NCBI RefSeq assembly: GCF_018139145.2
Contig: NC_059476.1
Span: 7,663,501 to 7,727,500, forward strand
Direction: 5' to 3'
DNA: 64,000 nt
Origin: Gymnogyps californianus
Lineage: Eukaryota > Chordata > Aves > Accipitriformes > Cathartidae
Shown here: piece by piece, positions 1 to 27,469 of the stretch
How positions within the stretch are numbered: position 1 is the stretch's first letter
Layout of the letters: each line of letters starts with the position of its first letter
Program-made: the position numbers and the translations under genes
The notes under the pieces: generated by a model
The model's database searches: none
Told to the model about the DNA's origin: nothing
Seen by the model: the letters and a program-made list of their open reading frames with translations, nothing else

Positions 1-3000
1 CATCAGGAGCAGCAGCAAGAGCTGCACAGGCAGTCTGATGGGGCACTTCCCTCGCACATCATTCTGCGGCTGTACAGCTGAGCCACTCAGAAAATCACAG
101 CTGAAAAATTTTGTCCAGAACTATCAAGCAGATTTGCACCTTCTCTACACTCTGAATTTTACAGGTTACTGAATAAAGATGAATGAATATCTTATGTAGC
201 AGGTGTAATTTTGATCTTTGGAAAAGAAAAAAGTAGCTCCACTACCATAAACAGTAATGGCATGAACTAGAGTTTGATGTGCCATACAGTATCTTTGCAG
301 AAGTCTGTAATCTCTTGTTGGATGAGGAAAAGAAAAGCTCTTCTTAAACAATTCAGTCAATCTCTTCTTCAGATTCTTTTTTATTTGTGAAAACTGTAGC
401 TGGGAAATCTCTAACATGTTCTGATATAACAAGGAAACACTCAATGAATTTTCTTCTTTAACATGTCATTTTGAGATTACCTAAACACCCTCATTAATTG
501 CAAACTAACATGAAATATGCTAGAAATCAGTCTTCCACATTGATTCAGTCGTAGCATTAATTTCAGTCTCTATCTTTAACTGGCTATAGTAACAAACCTG
601 CAGGGAGTTTGTGTATCTACCTCTCTTAGTTGAAACTGGCTGGCAAGTTCAAAAATTATGAAGGCGTTGATTACTGAATGATTGATAGTCTGACTGCAAA
701 CACCATTTTTCTTTGAAAATATAGAAGACCAACCAATATTTATACTTTAAAGTTTTTCAAGTGGCAAAAGATATTTAAATTTAAGCTGCACAAGTTCAAT
801 AATGTATTTTGTCAATTTTAAAACATTCTGACTTACCATAGGGCAAATTTACATCACCTTACTAGGTTCACTTAAAAAAAAAATATTCTAGAAGTCTGGG
901 TTTACCTTCTAAGATGTCTCAAGGCGGGCACCTGAAATTGCAAGTACCAAAAGTGACAGCACACTTCTGCAAACATAAGCTTCTATTTCTAAAGCACAGA
1001 ATGTTATTATTCTTACTGACTTCCAGACATGGAAAAGCCTTATTTATTCACTACACATACACAGAACCACCTATCTAGTTTCTTTGCTCTTGTCTGGACT
1101 GAGTTGGTTTCTCACAGTATCTTTATTTCTGTCTCTTGAGTTTGCTCCTATATATCTTTTTGTGTTCTTGTTAACATTCTAAAAAAGTTGAAGAATTCAA
1201 ACTAATAAGTAAGTTTTCCAATATGACTATCTATAGTATTTACCACTATAACATTGGCTTCAAAAGACCTTCATGCTACCTAAGGAGTTGGTAATTCTTT
1301 GTTTTGCAAAGACTTCTGAACATTGAAGACTTTCTTGTATTCTCCTTCTGCTTAAGGTGAAACAGCTTTGACCATGAAGAAAGTAGCTCTGCCAGATTTT
1401 AAGGTAAAGATACAGTATGAAATACCTCCTTATTCATAGACTGTCCATTCCACGGTATAACATAATCACATGGCTTTTACTACCTAGCACGTCCTGGGAG
1501 TAGGTGAAAAGTAAGTAAGACAATTCCTAATTTTAATACTAAAGAACAACTCTGACCAGAGAGTTGCTTTACCCCAACGGGTTATTCCTTTGTGCCACCA
1601 GGAGACAAGTCAAACTTTTTATCCCCATCCTACAGATGGGAACACAGAGGGAGCAAGACCAAATGACCTATCAAATCTGTGGGTGGTATCAATATCACAA
1701 GCAGGAGCTCATAACTTCCAAATCAGTTCTTAGACTACTGGCCAGTAGCCTCAAATTGTGATCATGGGCCCTTGCAAACAGTCAAATTGACCGTACAGTC
1801 ATAATAACTATGCATTTAAATTACCCAATTTGTTATTATAATTACAAGTTTAATCTGAATTCTCTGTGTGTAATAAAATTTAGAACTACCCCAAATATGT
1901 TTCTCATAGTAGATTGCAATTTTTAATATCCTAACACTCTGCAGATGTCAGAGAAGGGTTACTGCGATCCCTATGTCTTTTAATATGCCCTAAAGATAAG
2001 TGAATCAAGATGAAAAAATCCATGAACCATAGGCAACCTCATTATCCATACTCTCTGTGCTGTTCATTTCCTAAGGACTGTTCTATATGAGGGAAATTAT
2101 CTATATTCTATGTATACTATAGCAGGACACATCTATTTTCCATCTGCTACATTTTCCCCCCTCTAAACTGTGCTCCCCCTGTTGGTATAATCAAAAGATG
2201 GCCACTTGTCCTCAAAGAGAAAAGTATAATAAACATCTAAATTTATACATTTCATCCTATATTTTTAGCAAAATACACAAAAAATCAGCATAATTGTTAT
2301 ATACTCTTAAAAATGAACTAGGCCTTAACAGTTAGCTACCTCATTTTGTTCTAAAATTCAACAAACTCTGAGAAAATCTCTTTTTATACGATCTTTTGGA
2401 TATGTCATTTGCCATTTATATTTGATGGCCTTAAGGAAAAAAAAGTTACAAAAAGGTATTAATGCAAGTAGATAATAAAGCTGCATTCTATAAATCTATA
2501 GCAGCTTACAGTAATCATTAAAGCATGCAAAACTCTTTCATCTATTCAAAAATATGCAGTGCACAGAATGCCTGCTAAGGTGCATGACAAGTCAGAGTTA
2601 AATATATATTAATAAATGAATTAGCTTCATAAATAATAGCCATAATGACATTTTAGGAGACAATAAGTCTGAGGATTGTCAGAAAATGGTTGATGTATGA
2701 GCTTCACGTCTCAGTGATTCTTCAAAATGAATAGGCTTTGCGAGATAGTTCAGACCCACGACCAGCCTATTTCCTTGAATAATTTACTTGTTGTCAATTT
2801 GTACAGCCACATTACACATGCAAATTGTGCTGCCTGTGCAAACACCACTTGGAGATGATAAAAACAAATTTACGAAGGCTATAGAGGAAGGATTTATTTC
2901 ACTTTCTCGCCCAGGTCAAGCAATACATGTATCTGACGATTGTGTGTACCCAATTTTGTTGTAATTATATCAGCAAATTATTCTTTATAATCTTATTATT

Positions 3001-3394
3001 TTTAGCAGTCTCCTTGTGCTTGGGATAATTAGCTTTCTTCACTCAGTGTAAAAACAATTCAACTTGCCAGCTAGGCAGGGCACAGCTCCATTATCTGTTT
3101 TGGGTTTAAATTTATTCCCTATATTCTTGGACACTTTGTGTAAATTAAAAATTTCATAGTCCCTAATACTGTACACGCTGTTCATTCAGTGATGAATTAA
3201 GGTCCCTAAACCTCTACGTTTGCTATTAGATATCTCACCCACTTTATATGTTAATCTGTGCTAATGAATTCCACAACCCCTAGCCACAGCGAGATGACTA
3301 AAATTATTACCACTTACAGAGATATGCCTTTTTCATTTAAAGTTCAATTCAAATTGCTCCCATAAACAGTCTGCCACACAAAGATACCTCCTTT
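1..3394. other. Upstream gene-free DNA
   Basis: AT-rich sequence with no ORF above about 90 codons, no CpG clustering and no recognisable exon. The short ORFs look like chance. The only internal feature I can name is a MIR-like fragment at 1616-1740. Confidence 0.7.
1616..1740 (-). repeat. MIR-like ancient SINE fragment
   Basis: Read on the + strand, this follows the reverse complement of a MIR element: a block like 'ccccat..tacagatggg' is followed by 'cacagaggg', a degraded 'aagtgacttgccc' region and 'gagctc..aacttccaaatc'. It is heavily diverged. The call rests on remembered MIR consensus, not an alignment. Confidence 0.55.
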
Positions 3395-3960
3395 AAAGAA
3401 GAGTTACTTACCTGTAAGTAGAGTTCTCTGAAGGTAGCATTATCTTTGGATACACATTCCTCAGCCACGTGACCTCTGGTTTGTGGCAGGGGGGAGTGGA
3501 TCCATCCCTTGATAGTTAAGACTTTTTCCTCAAGGCACTTCATTACCTCTGCGGCTCCTGTGCCTCAAGGGTTATTTATACCACAGCCTGTCAACACAAC
3601 TGCCCCTCGCCTTCTAAGGTAGGCCCTGGACCAGGCTGAAGAGCAGAGAGGCTCCTTAGAGAGGTGGCCGCTATGTTGACAGAACATCTACCCAGCAGCT
3701 TTGTACTGAACGAGTCCCACGAAAGTGTCGTCTTCTCTCTCAAGATAGCTACCTGTGAGCCTGTCATTCACGGCAAGAAGAGCAAAGCCAGTGAAACAAA
3801 AACACGCAGAAGGCGACAAAAAAACTGGCACAGCATTACATATGTAACACGACAACAGTCACCCAGATGTCAGCCTGCCCATGGTGCAGCTACTTGCACT
3901 TCACAGGCAGCCTGGATACACAACCAAAATTCTACCACTCTCAAAGGAAAATAATTTAAA
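3395..3960. repeat. Possible ancient dispersed repeat
   Basis: The block starting 'gttacttacctgtaagtagag' followed by 'ttctctgaaggtag' and 'ggatacacattcc' resembles the edge of a dispersed element I remember from turtles and other sauropsids, where 'gttacttacctgtaact' is followed by 'ggttcttcgagatgtg'. I cannot define a matching inverted terminus, so the right-hand boundary is a guess. Two ORFs of 64 and 96 codons lie inside on opposite strands and match nothing I know. On the minus strand the motif reads as a strong splice donor (CAG|GTAAGTAAC) at 3412|3411. Confidence 0.3.
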
Positions 3961-4299
3961 TATTACAGTTTCCTCAATAAAGGAGAACAGCAATACCCTC
4001 TGCTGAGCGATTGTGTTTCAAACCAGTAGAGGGCATTGGTATACGTAGAGACTAAATAGGTTCATTACAGTAGCTTGAAAAATCAGCTGTTACTTAAATA
4101 AATGAAACAATAGCACATTTCAAATACGGTACTGATTATTAAAACTAGCCCTTCAAAGTTAAATCAACACAAAATAAAACTAAAAAGATCGAGATTCTTA
4201 TAAGACTTTCCAATTACATAGACCTTTTTATCGCAGTACAAATACTAAACTAATTTTATCTAATATCCTTGAAAAGTAGTTAAAATAGTGTCGTTTGTT

Positions 4300-4400
4300 T
4301 CACAAACTAAACCAAGGAGAGGTTAAGTGCCTTGCCCTAGCTCCATATCTGAGTGCCACATGAAGGAACTCCTAGCTGTAGGGCTCACTATTGCGCTTCT
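4300..4400 (-). repeat. MIR-like ancient SINE fragment
   Basis: The run 'gagaggttaagtgccttgcc' is nearly identical to the reverse-complement core of MIR ('gaggttaagtgacttgccc'). It is followed by a degraded 'agtgccacatgaag' segment matching the 'agtaagtggcag' part. Confidence 0.65.
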
Positions 4401-6209
4401 AAATAACGCCAGTTAATACACAAAGAAAAACTCTCTGAGAGGTTAAAAAAACTGCTTTCTGACTCTCCTTGTGTAAAAACAGTCAGATGATATTTCATTT
4501 AGTGATATGGCAGAAGGGTGTTTCTCTTCTATTGCCTGAGCAGAGGAAATGTATCCAAGATCCCAATCCAGTATATGGACTTTGTGCCCATTACAATAAA
4601 ATTGGCATTGATGTACTTGGATCGCTGAAATTCGTCCCATACTAGGTGAAGACTCTCAGATAGGGGTGATGTCTACATTGCAGTGAATTATACAGCTGCA
4701 GGTCCCATAAAACATATCCTACACTGAAAGTAACAAATGTAGTTGTAGCAACACAGGGGTCAGGTCAGCAAGCACAACAGTCATCAGGTCCCAAGTAGCT
4801 GAATAAACGCTATGGCACTTAACGAGAAGTGAACTTCATACACTCGTTGCCCTGCCGTTGCTGGTATCCAAACAGGTTAGGTTAAGGTTGGTATGGGTAC
4901 ATCCACATCAGCTCAGTTATGCTTTTGTCTTCTGCAAAAACTTATTCTAAGAACCCAGATCACTGGCACCTTTAAGTACTTACACTTTTTTTGCAGATCT
5001 ACCCCACAAGATTAATTAGTTTAATTGTTATTTGTTCCTTGGCTTGACATAATATCTAAAATCTGTCACAGACCTTCAGTGGCAATTTAAAATCAGTTGG
5101 CTAAAACTTCTCTACCTGTTTGTGCTCATTTCCCTCTTCCCTATCCACACCCGCAGTATTACCACTCTTAAAGCAAAATCTGATCTGCTTTTGAATCAGT
5201 TCCTAAACTGCCATACTATTCAATGGTCATAATCAGAATTAATCCACACAAAATACAGGACTGAAAGTTGTGGTGGTTTAATAATTTGACCAGATATCCC
5301 TAACTGAGGGGAAGGTAACATCTGTTATGAAGGCTGACCCTTTGACAGCTGGCCTGACAGTTTTAGCCTTTCAATGCAGCCCTTACCAGTGTCCGTCAAT
5401 GCCCTGAACAGTCCAAATGGGATCTAAACCTGCAGAGTTTATGCTTGCAATAGACAAGGATGATGAAAACTCTTTCTACCTGTGAGGTACTAAAGCGGAA
5501 AATATGTTGCTCATTCCTCACAGGAAGCCTGTGGTAAGAATGATAACTGAGTGCAGATCTTCCAAGTTTCAATCTGGAATTTTGAACAAAAGGTCTTACT
5601 TCCTCCCTGAGTACTAACTGTGTGCTAATACTTCAGAGACGCCTTTTTTTAAAAAGTAGACAAAGCAACTTGCTTATGTGCTGCTGATGCTTAAAACCAC
5701 AGACATTTCTTTCTGTATCTATGGACAGAATCTTCATCAAAATGCAAACCTCAGAGGAACAAGGACATAGTAAATGACAGTATGACAATCTTCTCAGCAA
5801 CAGCTCAGGGCTTGATCCTACATTGTTCAGTTATGTAGTGCTGTCAAACAAGCAAATTTAGAAGCAGACCTGCTCTGATGCCGCATAACAAAGAGCCCTG
5901 TGGACTGACCATGGAGCTCTTCTTGGCTGGTAGCCGTACAAGGACTAAGAAGGGAGCACATAGCAAAGCTTCTCAACTGTACACAGGGGATTACACTCAA
6001 GCCCATTTTTCTTCAGAATACTATTCTTGGTTACATCCCTTTCCATTTTTTTGCTTAGGTCCTTGATAACATGGGAACGAGAACAGAAGGGGACTTGAGA
6101 CTTAGATCAATCAACAGAAGACAATCTTTGGTATATAAACCAATTGTACGCACGTGCGGCCAACTTGTGTTGCAGTGTAACTGCTCTGTGCTCTCTGCTG
6201 CACACTCTC

Positions 6210-6295
6210 GGCCTAATCCAAACCTAAATGAAGCCAATGGAAATCTTTCCACTGACTTTAATGGGCTTTCGATCAGGGCTCAGGCAAGGGCCTGC
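6210..6295. repeat. Diverged sauropsid interspersed repeat
   Basis: The pattern 'gcctaatccaaacct..' then 'gaagccaatggaaa' then 'cactgactttaatggg' then 'gatcaggg' matches a motif series widespread in bird, turtle and crocodile DNA ('gaagtcaatgg', 'attgacttcaatggg', 'gatcaggcc'), probably a CR1/L3-type 3' region. The exact family is not resolved. Confidence 0.55.
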
Positions 6296-8587
6296 CTGGA
6301 TTAAAGTCTTACTTTGAATGAGGTAGAGAGAGCTCAAATTACAAAACATCATTACTACTTACAATATATACTATAGAATATTTACTAATATACTTTAATG
6401 TACAGTCTCAGATAATGTTATTTGGAGATTTCCATTAATTGTCTCTATGATGGTTCTTGTAATGTTTGTTTAGCAAGAATTAATTTGTTTCTTATATGGC
6501 ACAGTACGTGGAAAAAACCCCTCTGTAATCCTTTTAATTGACTTTTAAATGCTCATTTGAATATAATTATTTTAAAGAATTCATAAAAAGTATTTTTTAA
6601 GTTAGCAACAAATTAAAAGTTTAGGAAAAAAACAGGTTATTTTATTGTCTTTACATCTCTCTTTAAAATCATATTAATTTTCCTTTCCAACACTATTTTA
6701 TTGTATTAAAATATAACCATGCTAGAAAAATTTCTCATTATGTTAGCAAAAATGAATACAAGATAGATAGTATACTAACACAATGACTGCAATCTGCTAA
6801 TACAATAAGGCCTTCCTATTATGTTTAAACAAGAATTCAGTTCTTGATCATTTCGACATATTTCCAAAACACTGTCTCAAAAGGATAAAATGTAGCATAT
6901 TTCCATGCTTAAGAAAAAGTTTCTGATGTCCTCATTTACTGCTAAAAAACAAGAAACAGCTAATAATGCATAATTTATGTTGTAGTAGATTCCATTTCTG
7001 TACTAGGAAACTGTGTATATTTTGTGGAAATAAGCATGTACATAATTATTTATGGTTAGCTAAACACAGCTTCAAGTATTTGTCTGAGGACATAGTTCAA
7101 GCCTCCACCGTGTCCTGATGCCCAACAATCTAACCCCTAGCCAGTCTGAAGAAGAGAATTCCACTGTGAGAACCTGCCATGGGGACCAGGCATGTACACA
7201 GCCGTTAGCTTTTCTGGTATCTGATAAATTTTACCACTTCTGTTGAAGTTACTCATTAAGAGAGTGTTTCAAAAAGAACACAAGCAATGCTGAGTTTTGT
7301 AGATCATAATCAATACTTTTTACCCAGAAACTAGCTGCACACTCTCCTTCAGTGCTGCTATATGAAAACAAGCAAAAGTGTGGAAAAATGCGGTGTTCAG
7401 GCTTGACACAGTGCACACTGCCAAATGTGGTGGTGGTGGTATGAAGTGTCCATTTTAAACATGACCAGGGGTAAGAATAGCACCAGAAGCTCAGATTGGT
7501 TACCCAAATGAATACAGGATATCCTCTTCTCAAGCAAACTTGCTTAAGACTACCTCAGGACAGCATGAACTAGAAGTACCATAGTGCTATACACTAATAC
7601 TCGGTTACTCTACAGTAACAATAGAAAGACCAACCCCCAGAGCTGCTGTTTTCAACTCCTGAGCAGACCATGTGCTTTGCTCTACAGAGATTCCCATAGC
7701 AGGGACCTCATATTCCTGTTGCCACAAGACAATACATCTGACAAAGTAAACTATAACAACTGGGACTCAAAGTAGTATCTGGTAAATACCCAACAGCAGA
7801 AGGTAAAGGTAGGGAACAGAGATATAGAGAAAATCGCCTGGAACCTGAAAATTCATAGAGATCCTGAAAGATTCAAATTAAACTTGATGTTACATCTAAT
7901 TGCAGTAAGCCTTCCTTCTAAAGTTCAAGTAGTTTTTAATAATAGCATCAAAAATACCTAACCTGTAATTACCGTGTTGCACTAGTTTGGTGTTCCATGG
8001 GAATCTCAGAGGCATGACTCGTTTCATTCATAAGAGTCATTGTTTGGCAGGTCTCCAGGACAGGAATTCAAGTGAGAAAGGAAGTTAGATCAGTTGACCA
8101 AAAGGAAATAAATCAGATGATTTGAATATTTGCTCGACAGGGAACAGAAAACTGGCATGAGAAGAATTTGACACTGACTCAAGTTTTGGACACAACAGCA
8201 GCCCTCACAAATTTGATGTAGGGACATCAGTGTTGGTCACAAGGGTGTGCTGCCTTCTCCTTTCTTCCCCGGATAAAAAGACTCTACACATTGTTTCAAC
8301 AAAAAAACAGTAAGTTGCAAATTCTGTTAAGTAGCCAACAATCTCTTTTGTAGCTTCAGCGATCACTGACTTTTTGAATACAAATGCTTCTGGATTTCTG
8401 AAAGCCAGAGAGGAGCTCTTTCCACCTTTTTTCTCATGGAAGAACCTGTGGGAAGTCAGAATTTGTTGTGGGAGAATGGGAGATTATCCTGAAATTTGGC
8501 TTTTTAAATTACAAATACAATGAATTTGTAATTATAAAACGAAATGCAGGTGAACACTTGAGTACTTCATTTGTGTGCGCTACCAGT

Positions 8588-8610
8588 GCCAATTTGTGCC
8601 ACAAATTGGC
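8588..8610. repeat. 23 bp near-perfect palindrome
   Basis: The arms gccaatttgtg (8588-8598) and cacaaattggc (8600-8610) are exact reverse complements around a single C at 8599. There is no adjoining gene or repeat boundary that explains it. Confidence 0.8.
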
Positions 8611-9599
8611 TTGTGGATACTAAATAAGGAGCACAACATTTGGATACAAATTGCGTCATGAAATTAAACTTCCCCCCTGAAAATGTATCCCTACCAAACA
8701 TATGCATTTACAGGTCATAAAGATGTCACACATCTTTCAATTTTTGGAGTGTTCTCAAATTAGCTCACATTAAGAAAATATCATGCAGCCTAATGGAATA
8801 ACGTCTTGCTAGAACAAATGGCAATGAATATCCAATATCAATACATTTATCAATTACCACTTATCTGTATACCAAATACAATCAATTATTAAATGTAAAT
8901 AAAATAAATCTCTTAAAAATTGATTTCTCAGATGAGAGGAAAATCTAGTTAGCAAGCTGAGTGTGAAATTTACATGTAGTTCATGAAAAAGTGATTACTT
9001 ACGGAATTAATTGATTTTAGAAATGAATCTGAGGATGTAAAATTATGGCATAAAAAGGAAATTAATCTGAAGATCTGTTTTATGTCCATGACAAAGGTGT
9101 TTATTTTTTCCTCCCATGCACAGCCAATCCCAGAAGCTGTGATCCACCAAGAAATCCCTACTCACAGGTATATTCCCTATTATCCATCTTCATAACACTT
9201 AAACTCTTGCCACTTTCTTATTCCCCTCGTAGCTGAACTGTTTGTCCACCACTGGGTTGTGTCCTGATTTGGTGTCAGCAATTCCTTTCTTAGAAGTCTT
9301 GATACTGAGATTTAGTTTTCAACCTGTCAAATCATCACTCAAAAACACATCTCCTTACAGACACATTTCAGTGCTAGTGATGTCAGCCTTATCCTTTCAT
9401 CTTTTTCTTGCAGTTTCTCTGTGCCTCCCTTCCTGTTGCTCCTTATATGCAAGATGTTCTTGCTGAATCATATTAAGGCTGCTCCTAAATACTTGTTTTG
9501 TCTGCCTCACCCATGAAAGCTGAAAGGACAAGGTGTAAGAGAATCTTCCAAATAAGCAAGTGCTTTACTGAACGCTCTGCATAGACTTCCTGTTCACCT

Positions 9600-9650
9600 T
9601 TGAAGCACCTAGCACAGTGCTATTTGGCTCAGAATTCCTGATGAGTTTCT
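9600..9650 (+). repeat. MIR/L2-like 3' end fragment
   Basis: 'gaagcacctagcacagtgct' matches the 3' part of MIR/L2-type elements ('agcacctagcacagtgcttggc'). Only about 50 bases can be followed. Confidence 0.4.
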
Positions 9651-9854
9651 AAGAGCTTTTCCATATTCTTGGAGCAGTTTAAGGGAAATGTAAGCTCTGA
9701 TGCTGGAACACAATCCACAACGAACAACCTTGCAAGATCTGGGACTAGCGTTTTTGAGGTTTTCTCTTTACCACATTAATCCAAGACACTAGTGGGAAGT
9801 TTAGAAAGATTTTTCCATCTTTGAAGAGTAGGGTTGCTGACCCTAGTCATTCTG

Positions 9855-9859
9855 TCCCA
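9855..9859. repeat. Target site duplication, left copy
   Basis: TCCCA directly precedes the TGTGCTGG end of the solo LTR and is repeated exactly at 10452-10456. A 5 bp duplication fits ERVL/class III and some other integrases. Confidence 0.85.
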
Positions 9860-10451
9860 TGTGCTGGTTTTGTCTGGGATAGAGTTAATTTTCTTCACAG
9901 TAGCTAGTATGGGGCTATGTTTTGGATTTGTGCTGAAAACAGCATTGATAATACAGAGATGTTTTTGTTATTGCTGAGCAGTGCTTACACAGAGTCAAGG
10001 CCTTTTCTGCTTCTCTCACCCCACCCCACCAGCGAGTAGGCTGGGGGTGCACAAGGAGTTGGGAGGGGACACAGCCGGGACAGCTGACCCCAACTGACCA
10101 AGGGATATTCCAGACCATAGGATGTCATGCTCAGCATATAAAGCTGGGGAAGAAGTAGTAAAGGGGGGACGTTCGGAGTGATGGTGTTTGTCTTCCCAAG
10201 TAACCATTAGGCGTGATGGAGCCCTGCTTTCCTGGGATGGCTGAACCCCTGCCTGCCGATGGGAAGTAGTGAATGAATTCCTTGTTTTGCTTTGGTTGCG
10301 CACACGGCTTTTGCTTTACCTATTAAACTGTCTTTATCTCAGCCCATGAGTTTTCTCACTTTTACTCTTCTGATTCTCTCCCCCATCCCACCGGGGGGTT
10401 GAGCAAGCGGCTGTGCAGGGCTCAGTTGCCAGCCGGGGTTAAACCACGACA
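9860..10451 (+). mobile_element. Solo LTR of an avian ERVL-like retrovirus
   Basis: A 592 bp element with canonical ends (TGTGCTGG...CCACGACA) sits between identical 5 bp duplications (TCCCA). Its opening ('tgtgctggttttgtctggga') is one I recognise from an LTR family common in birds. A TATA box (TATAAAG, 10137-10143) precedes an ATTAAA-type polyadenylation signal (10322-10327), so the LTR points right, towards FAM204A. No gag, pol or env remnants and no second LTR flank it. It is therefore a solo LTR left by recombination between the two LTRs of a provirus. The ERVL assignment is inferred from the duplication length and remembered sequence, not a database match. Confidence 0.88.
10137..10143 (+). 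promoter_or_regulatory. LTR TATA box
   Basis: TATAAAG within the solo LTR, about 780 bases upstream of the FAM204A first exon and in the same orientation. It marks the LTR's U3 promoter; whether it still works is unknown. Confidence 0.6.
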
Positions 10452-10456
10452 TCCCA
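10452..10456. repeat. Target site duplication, right copy
   Basis: TCCCA directly follows the CCACGACA end of the LTR and is identical to 9855-9859. Confidence 0.85.
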
Positions 10457-10878
10457 GCGTGAACACTTAGATATTGTATAAATTACAAGGTTTACTTTTG
10501 GAATAGACGCTATACTCCTTTATGGCAATTAGGACTGCTGTAAAACTTGTCACCTTTCTTCCAGAGCACTGCTGTTAATTCTGACAAAGCCACCTCACTT
10601 GCACACGTTGGGCCGTCAGACCCTTCTGGAGCCCTCCCGGGTGCGAGGAAGTTGCTCTGTTCCTGCAGAGCGGCCTCACTGCGAGGAGGGGGCCTGTGAC
10701 CCCACAGCCCCCAGGGGAGAACCCTCTGCCCGGGAAGGCAGCACCTCTTCCCCCGGGGCTGGGGTTGGGGCCGCGGCCGCCGCAGGCCACCCCGGCTCGC
10801 AGCGCGGCCAGCCGCTCGCCCTACCTAGTTGTCATGGAGACCAGAGAGGCCGGGCCCAAGGCAGCAAAGCGCCCCTTG

Positions 10879-10940
10879 ATTGGCTGCGGGGCAGAGTCCA
10901 ATAAGCGGGCGGGGTGTTCCGGCGGTGCCAAGATGGCGGG
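10879..10940 (+). promoter_or_regulatory. FAM204A: Core promoter motif cluster
   Basis: In order: inverted CCAAT (ATTGG, 10879-10883), direct CCAAT (10898-10902), GC box GGGCGGGG (10907-10914), ETS-like TTCCGG (10917-10922) and a YY1-type motif CCAAGATGGCGGG (10928-10940). YY1 motifs of this orientation often lie just after the start site of housekeeping genes, so transcription probably begins near 10905-10925. The start site itself is not visible from sequence. Confidence 0.7.
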
Positions 10941-10943
10941 CAG
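10910..10943 (+). other. FAM204A: FAM204A exon 1 (5' UTR), approximate start
   Basis: The exon ends at a good donor (GGCAG|GTAAAC, 10943|10944). Its left edge is estimated from the promoter motifs. It contains an ATG at 10933-10935 within the YY1 motif. After splicing this opens an upstream ORF of 13 codons if exon 2 starts at 11553, or 12 codons if it starts at 11611. Both end before the main ATG at 11647. Confidence 0.6.
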
Positions 10944-11552
10944 GTAAACACGGCCGGGGTGAACCCCAGCGCCGGGGTTGTGGCGAGGGGAGGCGGGGGC
11001 TGTTCGGCAGCGCCGTCGGGCTGGCGGAGGGACGGGAGGTGCCGCCTGCGTTCCCCCACCCCGGCTTGGAGCGGCGTTTCTCTTCGCGTCGCTTCGTCCG
11101 GAGCGGGCTGCCCTCGCTTCCCCGGCCTACCGCCTTCCCCAGCGGGCTCTTCTCTCCGTCCTCCCCCCCGGGGCCAGGCGGAGCTCGCCCGTACCCGGCC
11201 CTGCTCACCAGGCGGGAGGCGGCGAGGGGAGGCGGTTGCGGGGAAGGGTTGGACCGGCTCCCCCGCTGCCCTTGGAGAGAGACAGGAGGCGTGTGCTGTA
11301 ATATCGCCCTTACACTGAAAGGAGCGATAAACGAACGCGAAGTGGCAAAACTTTAAAGAACAAGGAAGGGAAAAAAAAAGAGCTAATAGCTTCAACCTGT
11401 GTACTTAAATCCTCTACTGCTCTCTGAAATAGTAAGTATTAGAAGCTTTCTAATGTGCTTGTCTAAAACGTCTAATGATAGTTACTTTTCTCAAGAGAAA
11501 CTAAAATATTTCTGATGATGTGTTTTGCTATTCCTGTTTCTCTTTTCTGCAG

Positions 11553-11646
11553 GCTAATTATGTTTTTATCTCGGAAAGGGTAAGCTCACATAATTCTAGT
11601 GTCTTTGCAGTGACTTGAATTGGCTTGGACTTGTTTAAACTGGAAG
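11553..11646 (+). other. FAM204A: FAM204A exon 2 5' UTR portion
   Basis: An acceptor with a pyrimidine tract ('tctcttttctgcag') ends at 11552. A second possible acceptor ('gtgtctttgcag') ends at 11610. A donor-like GGGTAAGC at 11579-11586 cannot pair with the second acceptor because the gap would be about 31 bases, so the two acceptors are best read as alternatives. Confidence 0.55.

Positions 11647-27469
<15,823 letters not shown>

Larger units (their letters stand above)
3961..9854. other. Upstream gene-free DNA
   Basis: AT-rich intergenic sequence without convincing exons. It contains MIR-like fragments (4300-4400, 9600-9650), a sauropsid repeat relic (6210-6295), a short TGG run (7428-7440) and a 23 bp near-perfect palindrome (8588-8610). 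ORFs of up to 94 codons are scattered on both strands and show no family resemblance. Confidence 0.65.
10580..11330. promoter_or_regulatory. FAM204A: CpG island, FAM204A promoter
   Basis: An abrupt shift from AT-rich flanks to GC-rich, CpG-dense sequence covers the first exon of FAM204A and the start of intron 1. ORFs of up to 187 codons on both strands (for example 10832-11395 minus and 10880-11356 plus) are low-complexity Pro/Arg/Gly/Ala readings caused by base composition, not genes. A housekeeping-type, TATA-less promoter is inferred. I see no divergent gene on the minus strand. Confidence 0.85.

Noticed and set aside
10575..11395. Many overlapping ORFs (up to 187 codons) on both strands in the first CpG island
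   Set aside because: GC-rich sequence lacks stop codons; the translations are low-complexity Pro/Gly/Arg/Ala with no domain, and the region contains the FAM204A promoter and first exon.
11620..11646. Extending the FAM204A frame upstream of the ATG (TTG at 11620)
   Set aside because: TTG is not a normal nuclear start codon and the family N-terminus MWSGLL begins at 11647.
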